Below, piece by piece: positions 23,304-34,600 of a DNA stretch of 64,000 nt. Each line of letters starts with the position of its first letter. The stretch's first letter is position 1. Source of the DNA: Bombus terrestris (taxonomy: Eukaryota; Arthropoda; Insecta; Hymenoptera; Apidae); NCBI RefSeq assembly GCF_910591885.1, contig NC_063272.1, positions 13,590,364 through 13,654,363 on the forward strand. The letters are read 5' to 3'. The notes under the pieces are model-generated. The model did not search any database, was not told the origin of the DNA, and saw nothing but the letters and a program-made list of their open reading frames with translations. The position numbers and the translations under genes were made by a program.

Positions 23304-23400
23304 GTTCGCGCGAAGGGCATGTACTCGTCGGATCCTGTCGATCGAACGCGTCGAATCTTCTCAAAGACGCCGTTGTTCTTGACGGCACAGCGTGACGATA
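23304..23400 (-). CDS. Candidate internal exon, about 32 codons (unproven)
   Basis: On the minus strand an acceptor AGCAAACAG ends at plus 23401, with a T/C-rich tract 40-60 bases further upstream. The exon would end at AAC|GTAAGG (last base 23304) or, in another frame, at AAG|GTAAAT (last base 23299). The frame for the first donor reads RCAVKNNGVFEKIRRVRSTG and continues SDEYMPFAR. It is hydrophilic and natural-looking, with a stop immediately upstream of the acceptor. The frame for the second donor is also open. No family recognised. Its relation to the other minus-strand candidates at 19.4 and 53.9 kb is unknown. Confidence 0.22.
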
Positions 23401-26400
23401 CTGTTTGCTAGATCTAGGCGCGGTCTCCTTGAATTTCGACCGTAAGGTCGAGAAAAAGAAACGCTGATACCTTTGGAACGACGATAATATTTAGATAACG
23501 ATAGCAGAATATTTGGAATAGCTAGGAAATTAAGGATTCCTTGGAAAGGATTTAAGACTTTAGACTTGGAAAGGATTTCAGAATTTAGGACTAACATGTC
23601 TTCCAATATACGTTGTAATATATGATATAGGTAGTCTGGTATCGACTAGAGTAGACTAGAAAACACGTGCAAAGTGTCCCACGGCGGTTTGCAATCGGTC
23701 ATCGATAAGATACGTTCTAGAAAAACAAGGAGCGGTCTTCGAAACCGGTGAAGTCTTTCGCGGAAGGAACGACGCGTTTGCCGCTTCGCAAGACACTTGT
23801 TGCATCAAGCGAGACGCCAGAGATTCTCTCGATTGCATAATATCCGCGAGTACACTGCCTTTTCTCAGTAGCGTGTCGATAAGCTTCAGCACCCCTTCGT
23901 GTTACTCGATTCGATCGAGCAATTCGGCGTGTTTGTCGATAGTTGAAATATTTACAGCAGTATCTGAATTTGATTTATTGGCAGTGAAAATAAAAGGATA
24001 TAGGTATGGAAAAGTGGACAAATTTGTTATTATCACAAATATCAATTGACTATGACTTTAAAGCACGTTTAAAAACGACCATTTGATTTTGATCGATTTT
24101 TGGTTGATTTTTGTTGGTTTACTCAATTTACTGGAAATTGGAGCTGCCTCTTTATCGCGACAATCCCTTCTACTCTGTTCACATTATAACGAGAATCAAC
24201 GACATCAGATTACGGATAATTACAGAGTAATTTGCTTTTGTTCTCCTCTTTAATTTTTGTTATTCACGCGACGGTTACCGGCTTTCGATACGTAACGACG
24301 ATATCGAATGCGAATCGGCTTTTACGCGAACGTTAACAATTACTCCGTTTATCAACGCATCGATCGCTCGGTTTTATTCCTCCCCTGTGCGTTCCTCCCT
24401 TTATTTCACTTTTCATTTCTACACTGATTAATATACGAGCTGGTTTGGAAAATTGCGCGCAATTTGTATCCCCTTAACGATGATTTAGTAACGGAACACG
24501 TACATCTGTTGAACGTCACTGGCATCAGATCAAAGGGATAGATAGCGCGTTTCTCGCCGGATAAACGATGTGTCATTTTAAACGAGCCGATCGATACAAT
24601 GAAGGATTGTTCGCTTTATATAGACACCGTATTAAAACTGTCCGATTTCTAGCATGCAAATTTGCCAGGTTCAACATTCGAATCGTTATTGTTCCCAAAT
24701 CGTGGCATATAAAACGCAAAACGCTGCATGAAAAATCTGCGATGGAAATTTGAATTTCAGTCAACGTTGGCGTCTCTTTGTCATCGTCGTCGTCTACAAG
24801 TTGGTTGGTTCGGCTATTCCTTCTTTCTTTCTTCGTATCAAAAATTAAATAAGAAGGAACGAGTGTATTTGTCTTAGCACTTGGAAACAAAACATGATGT
24901 ACTCGTCTCTTGTTTGTCGTGTCGTAAAGTTTGTACAGCGATTGCAGAACACTCCTCTGTCAAATATTATTCTCTATACGCGCACGCCTTTCTGCTCCAA
25001 TAATAATTTCCCTTCGCTTCGAAAAAGAAAAAGAAAAGAAAAATAAATAAACGTAACAAACGAATAAATTAACGCTCGAGTTATCGACGACCAAGGCGTG
25101 AAATTTGCATCATAGGAAGCCACATGGAAAATACACGAAAGGATACATAATGCGAGGAAAAAATAAGCCTTTGTCTATTATTATACAGTACCACTCTTAA
25201 TTACTCGAACTATGCTCCTTCTATACTTTACTTCGCTTCTATTATAAAAGCTAAGACTTCCTTTCTATTGTTAACACGTACGATTCTTTATTGGAACAAT
25301 GAACATTGTTTTGTATATATTAGCGGTTAGAAATTGTACGTACCTTAAATGTCCATCAACGATTATCAGTCTATAAGTTCTTATAAAATATGATCAATTC
25401 GCAATTTTAGCAGTACCAGTATTATTGCAATCTAAACAGTAGCGTAACGATTACGAAAAGTGGTGTTTCGCGTTAAAAATTCCAAATATTTCGCGGAGAA
25501 CAGATCCAGATGGAACACAGCTGTAAACAAAGTTACACGAGTCGCAAACTTATACGAATATTACAGCACGAAGATTTACTGCACTCGGCCAAAACGGAAA
25601 TGTCTTTGGAATTGTTCCAATAAACAGGAGAGATCCGCGATGGCCCGTTTCGATCGACACGACGCGACGGTTTATCGGCGATGTCGATGATGTCGAGATT
25701 TTACGAGAAACAGTCGATGATCGGCTGCATCGAACGGCTTTAGTTGGTTTCTCTTCGCGGCATCCACCCGGTGTTCCAAAATAAGACACCTTTGCCACTT
25801 ATTACACAGTCGCGAACGATGCAAACGCGAAACGAGCAGGTTCTATCTTTACCTTCGCGTATGAGCTAACATCGGACGATATCTTTGGCTTGTTTATGCC
25901 CACGTGTTGCGAAACAATTTCGAGAATCATTAGATTCGTCAGGATGACGGCAAATTATAATTACCCACTGCCCGAGTTTAGGATCTCGCGTGATTCTCTG
26001 CACATTTTTCATCTGTCTCCTGTTATTTCGTTCTATGACGCTTCTATTATGCTGTAACTCGAAAGTTACGTGTTTTCTAATTTTTATTATATTTTCTTAT
26101 CGATATATCGTCTTATTGATAGGCACGTAGGCACTCTTATTGCATTCTAAATTCCATGTCGAGTTAAAAAAAGGTTGCATCCACGTGGGTACGATATAAG
26201 TCGTAGAGATATACAATTACATACATTTACATGCACAGAAATTATTCGCACCGTCGAGGAAATAATGAAAATGTACAAAATAGAGAAACAACTCAAAGGA
26301 GCTTTTAACGTGTTTTATTCAGTGATACACGGTAAAGATTCTGGTTGAGTAAAATCGTAAAAGAAACTTGGGACCTTATTACGTGATTTGTGATTATGAA

Positions 26401-27232
26401 CGAAACATGTTATGATAATTTTTTTACGTTGTTTACATGGATCGATGCTAAAAGAGACTGGCTGCAATTATGAAACGAAAAAGGAAACATCACAGCACAT
26501 ATTGGCTATTGTACCAGAATAATAATCTATAAATCTTCTAAACTTTACGAGGCGTTCGAAAGTATAGATATTATGTTTGAAATCTTGAGTCGAGTGGAAT
26601 GTATTTTGAAGCGCTTAAATGGATCGTATTTTCAAACAGTCTCTTGACGTCAAACACACGCTATACGAAAACAACGACGTACACATCGAGTTGCATCGGC
26701 GAAATCGAACAATTACGGTTAAAATAGTGCTAATTTCTGAGTACTCGAACTATCTTAGCCAACAGTTCGCTTTAGATTGCCAACAAAATCGAAGTAAACA
26801 CAAGTCATGATGTATCGCACGTTAACAACTTGTTTCTAAAAGAGCATTTAAACGACGCGACGTTTCTTGATCAATTAAATTGCTCAAAATAAGTAGAACA
26901 TCGCATATTGTAACAGTTGTATCTATACTTGTGTAATTTTGTGTCCGCATATCTTTAACGATTGTCTTAAGATTAAGAATCGTACATACGGTGCTTGTGC
27001 ATACAGCTTACACGGAAGTATTTGATCTCTTGAAAAACTTTTATCAATGTCATATCGACTTAACGATCGAGTTTCCGAGTGTTTCGATCGTTCGTGAGAT
27101 TCGCGTAAAATTTCTTCAACGTGGCAGAAAAATTCGCGCGAAGAATGGCAACGAAGGACCGTGGAGAGATCGATTCGCCGACCGGCTTTTCCCAATTAAA
27201 AGTGACTCAGATGGATTTTTTTTTTTTTGCAG
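23401..27232. other. Intergenic or intronic stretch
   Basis: AT-rich DNA with scattered 60-105 codon frames on both strands and no recognised product. It ends at a T13 run (27216-27228) followed by GCAG, a textbook 3' splice site on the plus strand. Confidence 0.4.
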
Positions 27233-27392
27233 CCGCACACGAAGCGCGGCCGGTCGACGCTGGCGTGGTTAATTAACAATTGCATCGAGCGATACGCATC
27301 GCGTTAATAGCACTTTCACTCCTATCATTTCGCTCGGTCGACGCTGAAATAACATTGCGCGAAGAAGAGTTGTTGGCGATGAGTCACTCGGT
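27233..27392 (+). CDS. Candidate exon after T13GCAG acceptor (unproven)
   Basis: The segment lies between a strong acceptor (T13GCAG, ending 27232) and a donor GCTG|GTAACC (27393). One frame, open from a TAA at about 27274-27276, reads HRAIRIALIALSLLSFRSV then DAEITLREEELLAMSHSVAG up to the donor. That looks like a signal-peptide core followed by an acidic mature start. It has no ATG at its head: the only ATG is near the 3' end (MSHSVA), with the rest as 5' UTR. The other reading, from the acceptor in frame 1, stops at a TAA at 27314 and would be a terminal exon. No product recognised. An upstream exon supplying the start would have to join at the weak AG at 27288-27289. Confidence 0.22.
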
Positions 27393-27699
27393 CGCTGGTA
27401 ACCAACCGAGTACCGCTCCTCCTTCTTTCTTCTGTGAATCTTTTATTTTTCATTTTTTTTTTTTTTCGACATGTTTCGTTTTATAGCCGCGATTAGAAGA
27501 GCGTGAAACAACTGCAACTATGATTCATACGCTGCTGCATTATGACTAATCGAATTTTCGACCACGTGCAGTGCCTTTTCGAATGTGCAGCAATGTCGAA
27601 CCTATGCAAGAGTATCTTTTGGTCATCGTAGGAAGTTTTTGTGAATATACGAGCCGTTCAGAAGACGATCGAGCAATTTCATAAATTGAAAAGCGGGAA

Positions 27700-28411
27700 A
27701 AAGTGATGATAGTGAAGAAAGAAGAAAGAGAAAAGCAGAAGAGAGGGGGTAAAGGATAAGGAAATCCAAGTATAATATACATTACGGAAATATAGCCAAA
27801 GAAAAACTATCAAAGTACCTAGAAGGGACGATGAAATGGAAGGACGGAAGAATACTGGCAAGATTCGGATGTGGAAGCGAGACTAAAGCAAGAGAATACT
27901 GGAAAGAAGAGGGAGAAAAAAGATGCAGACTATGTAAAAAGAAAGAAGAAGACCTGAGACGTGTAATAAAAGAATGTGAAATAACGGGACCAAAGGACAT
28001 AGGAAAAACGCTAAATGATACTGGAGAAGGTTTAACAGAACTGAAAGCAATAATAGAGAAAAGAAGGGCAAACGACAGGAAGGATGCACAGCAAGGAGGC
28101 TAAAGCTCAATGTTGCAATAGTTTTTAGTCATTAGTTGTTAATTTGTAGTTCCTAGTTTTAGCTTTTAGAGATAGAGTAATTAAGGGAGTGCAATAGAAT
28201 AGAGTGGAAAAGAGAGGAGGTAGACATATAAGAGGAGAAATAGACATAAGAGATGTAAAACCGAAAGTTCGTCCAAAACCGAAAGGCACGGACCAAGCAA
28301 TAATAAATAAAATATTACATATAATAAATTACATATAATATATTACATATAATAATTATAATAAATTACATATAATATATTACATATATTACATATAATA
28401 TAATATATAGG
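27700..28411 (+). mobile_element. LINE 3' end: RT ORF C-terminal Cys-motif tail, 3' UTR, A/T tail
   Basis: The frame 27753-28103 encodes SKYNIHYGNIAKEKLSKYLE, then GRILARFGCGSETKAREYWK, GEKRCRLCKKKEEDLRRVIK and ECEITG. The order SKYN...YL...ARF.CG.E....YW....RCRLC...E...H...C is the tail that follows the RT domain in a hymenopteran LINE family; here the His of the Cys/His motif is replaced. A TAA at 27750-27752 cuts it off from an upstream purine-rich part (about 27700-27750) that also fits the family (lysine/glutamate-rich), so the copy is dead. The 3' UTR (28104-28300) ends AATAAATAAA and then a TTACATATAATA array. The family relative at 7.6 kb is more decayed. 5'-truncated; the 5' edge was not resolved. 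Confidence 0.8.
28300..28411 (+). repeat. LINE tail microsatellite, (TTACATATAATA)n-like
   Basis: Imperfect array of ATTACATATAATA units, ending near TATATAGG. It directly follows the AATAAATAAA of the LINE above and is best read as its expanded 3' tail. Confidence 0.85.
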
Positions 28412-29555
28412 TTCAGAAAAAGTTTTGGTAATGATAGAAATACTTTCTTAAGTTACTTTATATCGATTTATGGCACCGATAGGTCTCTAAACGAGTCGAA
28501 AATTAATCAATCTTCCTCGGTTCTATTATTACACAGCGTGTTTTGCTCGTTGTCGGTAGTCACGTATTCGTGTGACGCGAGGCTTTTTGAGAGTACACGC
28601 GAATACGCGCGCATTCGAGTTTTGGAAACGTGCCGTGCAATATTTCAACAGCACAATTTCTCAGACGGCAAGGGCCGAATATACGCGACAATGGAGTCCA
28701 TCCAACAGGATCGCGGAACGGAAAGCCCTCGTTACGTTAGTGACCGGACGGTATACAGACTTATTCGAATAACATATCGACTATTTTCATGCTGCGTTCT
28801 ATTTAAAACAAATACCGAAGATTCCACGAATCATTCAGCCCCGCGGTTAAATCTTGCGGGTGAATTTGCGAGCTGTCCTCAAAAGTAGACATCTTGCGAA
28901 TTTATTACCGTCCCTTGAGTTACTCGACTGTTTTCAAGCTTGTTGGCAGCCAGTTCTTGGTTGTTCAGGTGGATGCTTTTACTACGTTATTTATTTTGTT
29001 CAAACATTGCAATTTAAGATTGTTTGTGTTACTACCATTAGCTTGGACTGGTCGTTGTTTACAAACTACTTAATGGACCTGTTTCTATTGAATAAATATT
29101 TTGGGGGATTTTGTAAGTTATTAATTATACGAGTTAGTTGCGGTAAGAAATTGTCGTACGTAATAAGGAAAAGTTTGATAATACAACAAGTTAAGCTCTG
29201 CGCAAAATTGAAAAAAATGTAATCAAATGAACTAGACGTTTCTCTTCTTCGACGTAAGATCGTAAGAGCTGTTTACGTGATAAAACTCTGTAGTCTGCAA
29301 TCTATCTCGTAATAGCTTTTCAATTATTACTTAGTAAGTTATTGTATTTGAAGATAAATACAAAAGTGACGGAACTGAAATTGTTGACTGTATATATTAT
29401 GTAGGTAGATAAACGTTTATCCGAATTTAATTCGACGAAAATCCGTCGGCAAACAGTCTCCCACGTCAGAATTAGGCCAGTCGCAAAATAGCTGTACTCG
29501 GACGCGTTTATAACGCGTCTCACTACTTTGGATCCCGCGTTCTCGCCGCTCGTCT
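28412..29555. other. Non-coding stretch
   Basis: AT-rich. A frame of 122 codons at 28854-29222 starts on a non-ATG codon and is rich in Leu, Ile and Cys. No family is recognised and chance is adequate. Confidence 0.35.
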
Positions 29556-29723
29556 TTACGTGTCGCACGTGCGTTTACCTACACTCCCTGTTGACATTAT
29601 CACGTGTCCATTCCGTGGTGGCCCCCATTGGCACTCACCCGCCAGGTTCCTCTCACCTATGAAATCTGCCAATTCGCGATAAATCCAGTATAAAGTACGC
29701 CAACACTCTTTATCCAAGCAGAA
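29556..29723 (-). CDS. Open frame, 55 residues, candidate exon (unproven)
   Basis: On the minus strand a frame between two stops reads FCLDKECWRTLYWIYRELAD, then FIGERNLAGECQWGPPRNG, and ends KRTCDT at the stop at 29556-29558. It has no ATG until late. Two donors lie inside: ATAG|GTGAGA (exon end 29657) and GCGG|GTGAGT (exon end 29639). If used, only the first 22-28 residues would be coding. The Trp/Tyr/Cys-rich composition is unusual for random AT-rich DNA. No acceptor of good quality was found at the 5' side. A decayed mobile-element ORF is an alternative. Confidence 0.2.
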   Translation of the reverse strand, partial: FCLDKECWRTLYWIYRELADFIGERNLAGECQWGPPRNGHVIMSTGSVGKRTCDT

Positions 29724-31246
29724 TCATTTTTTACTCCAACATGCTCTTGATATTTTATCTCCTGTGTCTCTTGGAGGGATCGAACGAGACACACGCGTGA
29801 AATTTTTCTTCTCTGGCAGATCGTCTTCTCTGTTTCGTTCTCTTACGCTTTTCGATTTCAACCGTTTCATACCGTAAACATAGCTGTTCCGCTTCATAGA
29901 CAATTTCGTCTTGTTCTACCAATCGAACTATAAACTGAAATATCCGCGTGTTTTCTTCTTACGTGTACAGTATGAAAGTTATAACTGCTCGAGTTATGTA
30001 TAGATCACGAGCATTATTAGCTAGACTACTTAATCGCGACGGTGTTCGAGTTAATCTTAGACTATTACTTTGTACTCTCATAATCGTTGCACGACAGAAA
30101 AACAGCGTTATGAAGGTGGCTATTAAGGTGATGATTACGTATTGTAATCAATAACAGACTTGAGTCAACAACGATTAGAAACGTACATTGTATATAGATA
30201 CATATTCGGAGTTTGTATCAATCATTTGGTTAATAAATGGCCGTTCTGTTTGCCAAACTATAAAAATCGAACATATCGGTATGGGTAGCATGCAATTGGA
30301 GTACTCCACACTTTTATTTCCAATCTCGATTAATTATTCATGAATATTTCTAGCAATCGGAAAATTTCATCTTTTAAATCGATTTAAATTCATCCATCAT
30401 CATCTGATTCATTTTATTTTCCTTCTTCCAAATGTAATAATCAACTATTCAACTAATCAATTATATTCTATAGCACATCCCTCGCATTCTTCAACCGATA
30501 CAGTCGGAATCGGCAATTAGAGTCACGCGTTGCCAGCTAGATTGACGTTATTACAGAGACAGAGAGTGGTGATCGGAAACGGAAGGAACCACGGGCTATT
30601 AATTACGCATTGTCTCCCGTACGTGTCCCGTAAACCGATCTACTTTCGCCGGCCAGGGACGAAAGGCTGTGGTGCCGGCTGCGATCTACCGTGTCGTTCG
30701 ATAAACACTTTATTTCGGGTCGTGTCGAAACGTTGCGGTGGTGTGCCGCATGCCGTGCACCACCTAAAAATACACGACTCCGCGGACCAGCCCTATCCCC
30801 CTCTGCACTCTCATCGAAACTGCACTCGAAAATAACTTTCAGAAACACCTGGCACCTCGGCCTGTCTATTCTGCACGTTTCGATCTCGCCTCCTCCTCTC
30901 CCCGTTATTCTCTCCTTCTCTTTTTGCCCTCGCAACGATTTTTCCACCAACGAGCGCACCTGTCCGACGATTTTCACTTGCCTCTAATCCCCACCACGGA
31001 CAACAGGCCTTTGAAAACTTGAATTCACCCCGGAGACTTCTAATAGGAGGGTTTGCCGGATAACATGCAGGCACCGGACCAAGGGGCCCATTTAAAGGAA
31101 GCAACGAATTTGACGCGCATCGTCGTCGTTCTACGAACTTGTTTGTGGTTTCGTCTACACGAAGGTGACGTTACGTCACGTCATCGTGTCTGGTTATTTC
31201 GTTCGAACGAAATCGGATTTGTCACGGCGTGATGTATTTGATGTGC
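29724..31246. other. Non-coding stretch with GC-rich island at 30.53-31.13 kb
   Basis: The island holds frames of 97-124 codons open on both strands that exclude each other, and I recognise none of them. As with the island at 9.8 kb, compositional loss of stop codons explains this. A regulatory island is possible. Confidence 0.35.
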
Positions 31247-31342
31247 TTTTCCCTCTTTCTCTCTCTCTCTCTCCTCTTTAACCATCTCTCTTTCTCCTCT
31301 CCTTCCTTCTACGTCTTTAACTTTCTCCCTTTCTCTCTCTCA
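31247..31342 (+). repeat. CT-rich microsatellite/polypyrimidine tract
   Basis: Almost pure pyrimidine, with (TC)n cores at 31258-31272 and 31332-31340. Confidence 0.85.
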
Positions 31343-31581
31343 CGTAGCTTTGCGAATCCATTAGTCTGTTGATTCTGATAAGATTACGCGAAGATTTCGA
31401 TTATTTACATTCTTCGAGCGACTTGTACCTTGAAACGGGAAAAATTTCCGACACGATTTCGATTTCGTGCGCGTGCAAAAATCCCGCGATCCTTATCGGA
31501 TGCTTAATTCTTTCGAGATAGACTTGTGGAGTTAAATCTCGAGTATACATGTCGTTAGTTTTGTGTGTTTTTGAGAAAAAG

Positions 31582-31590
31582 AAAAAAAAA
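31582..31590 (-). terminator. Pol III terminator of tRNA-Lys(CTT)
   Basis: Run of nine A on the plus strand, i.e. T9 on the transcribed sense of the minus-strand tRNA, starting ten bases past its 3' end. Confidence 0.85.
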
Positions 31591-31599
31591 TACTGGTAT

Positions 31600-31672
31600 C
31601 GCCCAACGTGGGGCTCGAACCCACGACCCTGAGATTAAGAGTCTCATGCTCTACCGACTGAGCTAGCCGGGC
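31600..31672 (-). tRNA. tRNA-Lys (anticodon CTT)
   Basis: A 73-nt cloverleaf on the minus strand, decoding AAG. The acceptor stem GCCCGGC pairs with GTTGGGC (two G-T wobbles), and the discriminator is G. The D arm is GCTCAGTCGGTAGAGC and the anticodon stem TGAGA/TCTCA. The loop CTCTTAA puts CTT at plus 31637-31639. The T arm is GTGGG TTCGAGC CCCAC. The A box (TAGCTCAGTCGG) and B box (GGTTCGAGCCC) are both intact. No intron and no encoded CCA, as expected for a eukaryotic nuclear gene. A T9 Pol III terminator follows. It lies 4.9 kb from, and on the opposite strand to, the tRNA-Lys(TTT) trio, so both lysine isoacceptors are in one neighbourhood. Confidence 0.97.
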
Positions 31673-34600
31673 TACCTTGGAAATTGGAAGCACGTTCAAT
31701 CGGAAATTGTTGGCGAACTTATCTGCAACTTGGAATTACTCATCGAATTTTATAGTCTTGATAATTAATATTTGATGTGTTTGCCGAGGTTTACGCGAGG
31801 AATTAAGGAATTAATAATGGTAGAGATATCGATGGTAATTAGAAAAGTCGTTGGCGCAAGATTCAATACATTCTACACACGCGGATATGTAATTACGACT
31901 AATTATATCTATTCTCTTATCGCCCAACAAATAATCAAATGAATAAGATTAGAGAATCGATAATATTGCTCTTATCACGATCAATTGAAAGACTCATTAT
32001 TCCTTATTTAATGTCATTTAAAGGTTGCTTCTTGTTGTTAATGTTAGAACTAGCAACAACTAAAATGCATAAAATCATCTGTCGAAGATATCGAGACAAA
32101 AGATGCACGATGGAATACGTAAGAAAGGATTTCAAAGTGGACAAATCAAAAGATTTAGGGACATCTCGGTAAAATGAATTTTCTCACGCAAAATCGAAGA
32201 GATTCGGTGTGAAGCCAGCATTAACTACCTATATTTGCGATAGGTTGATACTGGCAAGCTTCCAAGGGATGCTTGCTAGCACGTTGGGATTCTTAGAAAC
32301 AGGCTGCTTCCCCTTCTTCTTCCTCTCTGTGTCTCGCTCTTTGCCCGTCTTTTGCCGCGAGTATATTCGCAGGTCGATGCACGATCATCGGGTTTTCTAG
32401 GTTAATCACCGAGCTTTTCAACGTACACGCGGACGTAGCTCGTATTTACGAGCTTGTAATAGATCTTCGATACGATTCACGATCGATAAGATCTCGCCAC
32501 GTCACGCTAATTTTGCTGGTGGTCGATGAGCGACAGATATCCATTTCGCGATATGATGAGCTGCTAGGTAAGAAAAAGACAATTCCTAAATTAATAATAT
32601 TATCTGCAAATGATTAAAAATTCGAGCGACGATTTAACTCATTTTCCCCAGTTAACAGATGAAATTTTTAAATTTCATGAAATTCATAGTAGTTCAAACC
32701 TCTTGATCGATAGTATGTATATATCCATTTGTACTCGTGTGTGAGAGGTCGTCGATGCTCATCGATCAATTGTTAATATCGCTATTGTGAATGATTGTTG
32801 CGGACGTGTTCAGACACACGTATACGTGACGACAGCGGAAAACTGTCGGTTTTGACGATTGATTCGATGCTTCAGTGATCTAGTCATTCTTCCCACGACA
32901 ACGATTGATAAACTTGATGTCCTGTGTGTCGCATAAACAGTAATAAATTAACGAATCGCAGTGCATCGTGCGCTATCGGCCTCCTCTGTTGTTATGGCCG
33001 GGAAATCGTTGTTTAAAGCGACGATGAGCCAACGCGAGAACAAGCTTCCAACGTTCCTTGATGAAATGCACTGCTGACGTAATATCGTACGCAACAACGA
33101 TATAATCCTGACGATATATGTATAATATATAGTACGCGTCACATCATCGTGGGCGTCGCGGCCAGATTATTGGAACATTGTTGCTTTATTCGATTGCAAC
33201 AGTGACGAGTTACGCTAAACGGAAATTACACGTGTAATCGAAATTTTGTCATTTCAAGTTCTCGGAAAGAGATTAACGATTTTACGTTTATTCAGATACT
33301 ACATATCTCTTTTCAACGAATGACGCAGTTAGGGAAGCAATATTTTTTCTTTTTTTTGGTATTGATTATCACGAATTTGTGATAGATGTAATTCCTCGTT
33401 TATCGAATTTTCATGTGACTTTTTTAATATTAGAATCTTTTATTACGTCGACGTTAAGAAGAATACATCATTGTTAAAAAGAAAAAAAGAAAATAGATTA
33501 AGAAATAAGCGCTTAGTATATTGTATACAAGTAATCGTAAAATCTTACTTGGATTTTAAAGCCATTTGATTTTAAAATCATTGTAGTTTGTTTCGAATAA
33601 ATACGCGGTTAGAACGGACTTTATACTATAATCGTATATTTGAAAATCGTTGTTCATGTGCTTGATGTGTTGCCTTATTTCAATTTTACGCTAAAGATTG
33701 TCTCAACCCTCTGTTATAACGTCGTTTATCTGTCGGTTTGCCAAAACAAAGTCAGAGATCGAGATTAAGACAGAAGCTTGAGAAAAGCAGGCTTAAGAAA
33801 TGACGCTTCTATTTTAGATGCGAGTGTAACTGTGATTGCACGCGCGCTTTCTCGAGGCGCGTAGGAAAGCAAATTTCAAGCGAAGTCGTCAATCGTCACG
33901 GAACAAAGGTGGTCCGTGGGTCTGCGCGTAACTTCTAATATTGAGAACTTGACACATCGGGAAGTTAATGGCTCCAAGCCAAGAGGCCGTACTCTTCGAG
34001 AAACCTCTTCGCCTCCGCTGGACGACGACCCTGAATCGTCGCACAACCATATCACACATGTATTCCAGAAATGACACACACAACTTAAACGAGTTCTTCG
34101 GGAAAAACGAGGAACTATCTTTTAGAAGCTTCCAGTTTTCAAACAAGTTTCAAATTTTACCAATGTGATCGCAACAGTCGTGTCCGGTTACGATGTTAAT
34201 TAAATATCAAAGTGTTTTATAAATATCGAATAGGAAATAAAAATTTTCTATGGTGAGGCTTGAGATATTTTCACGAACCGCTGTACCTATGGAGCGTCGT
34301 TTTGACGATTCAATTCCCCATCAATTTCGTTGAAATCATCCGTGCGAAGCTTTAAAAATTCGCCGGAATCGATACAATCGCCTGAACCGTGACGCGTTTC
34401 CTGGATGATTAGTTTGGCCCTCGTTGCAAAGCTCTGGCCAACGGTTGGTGAGGAAATTCGTTTTTGTAAAGTCTAAAAAGGTTCGTCGTGATGGCAGTTG
34501 TTAAAGCTTGTAGAAACAACGAGATGGAAGAAAAAAAAGCATGGGTTTCGAAGTATGTAATCGGTTCGCTGCTGCGAACAAAGTCAATTACACGAAACAA

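Noticed and set aside
25760..25800. CCCGGTGTTCCAAAATAAG, resembling a DNA-transposon end
   Set aside because: Single short match with no partner terminus or transposase.
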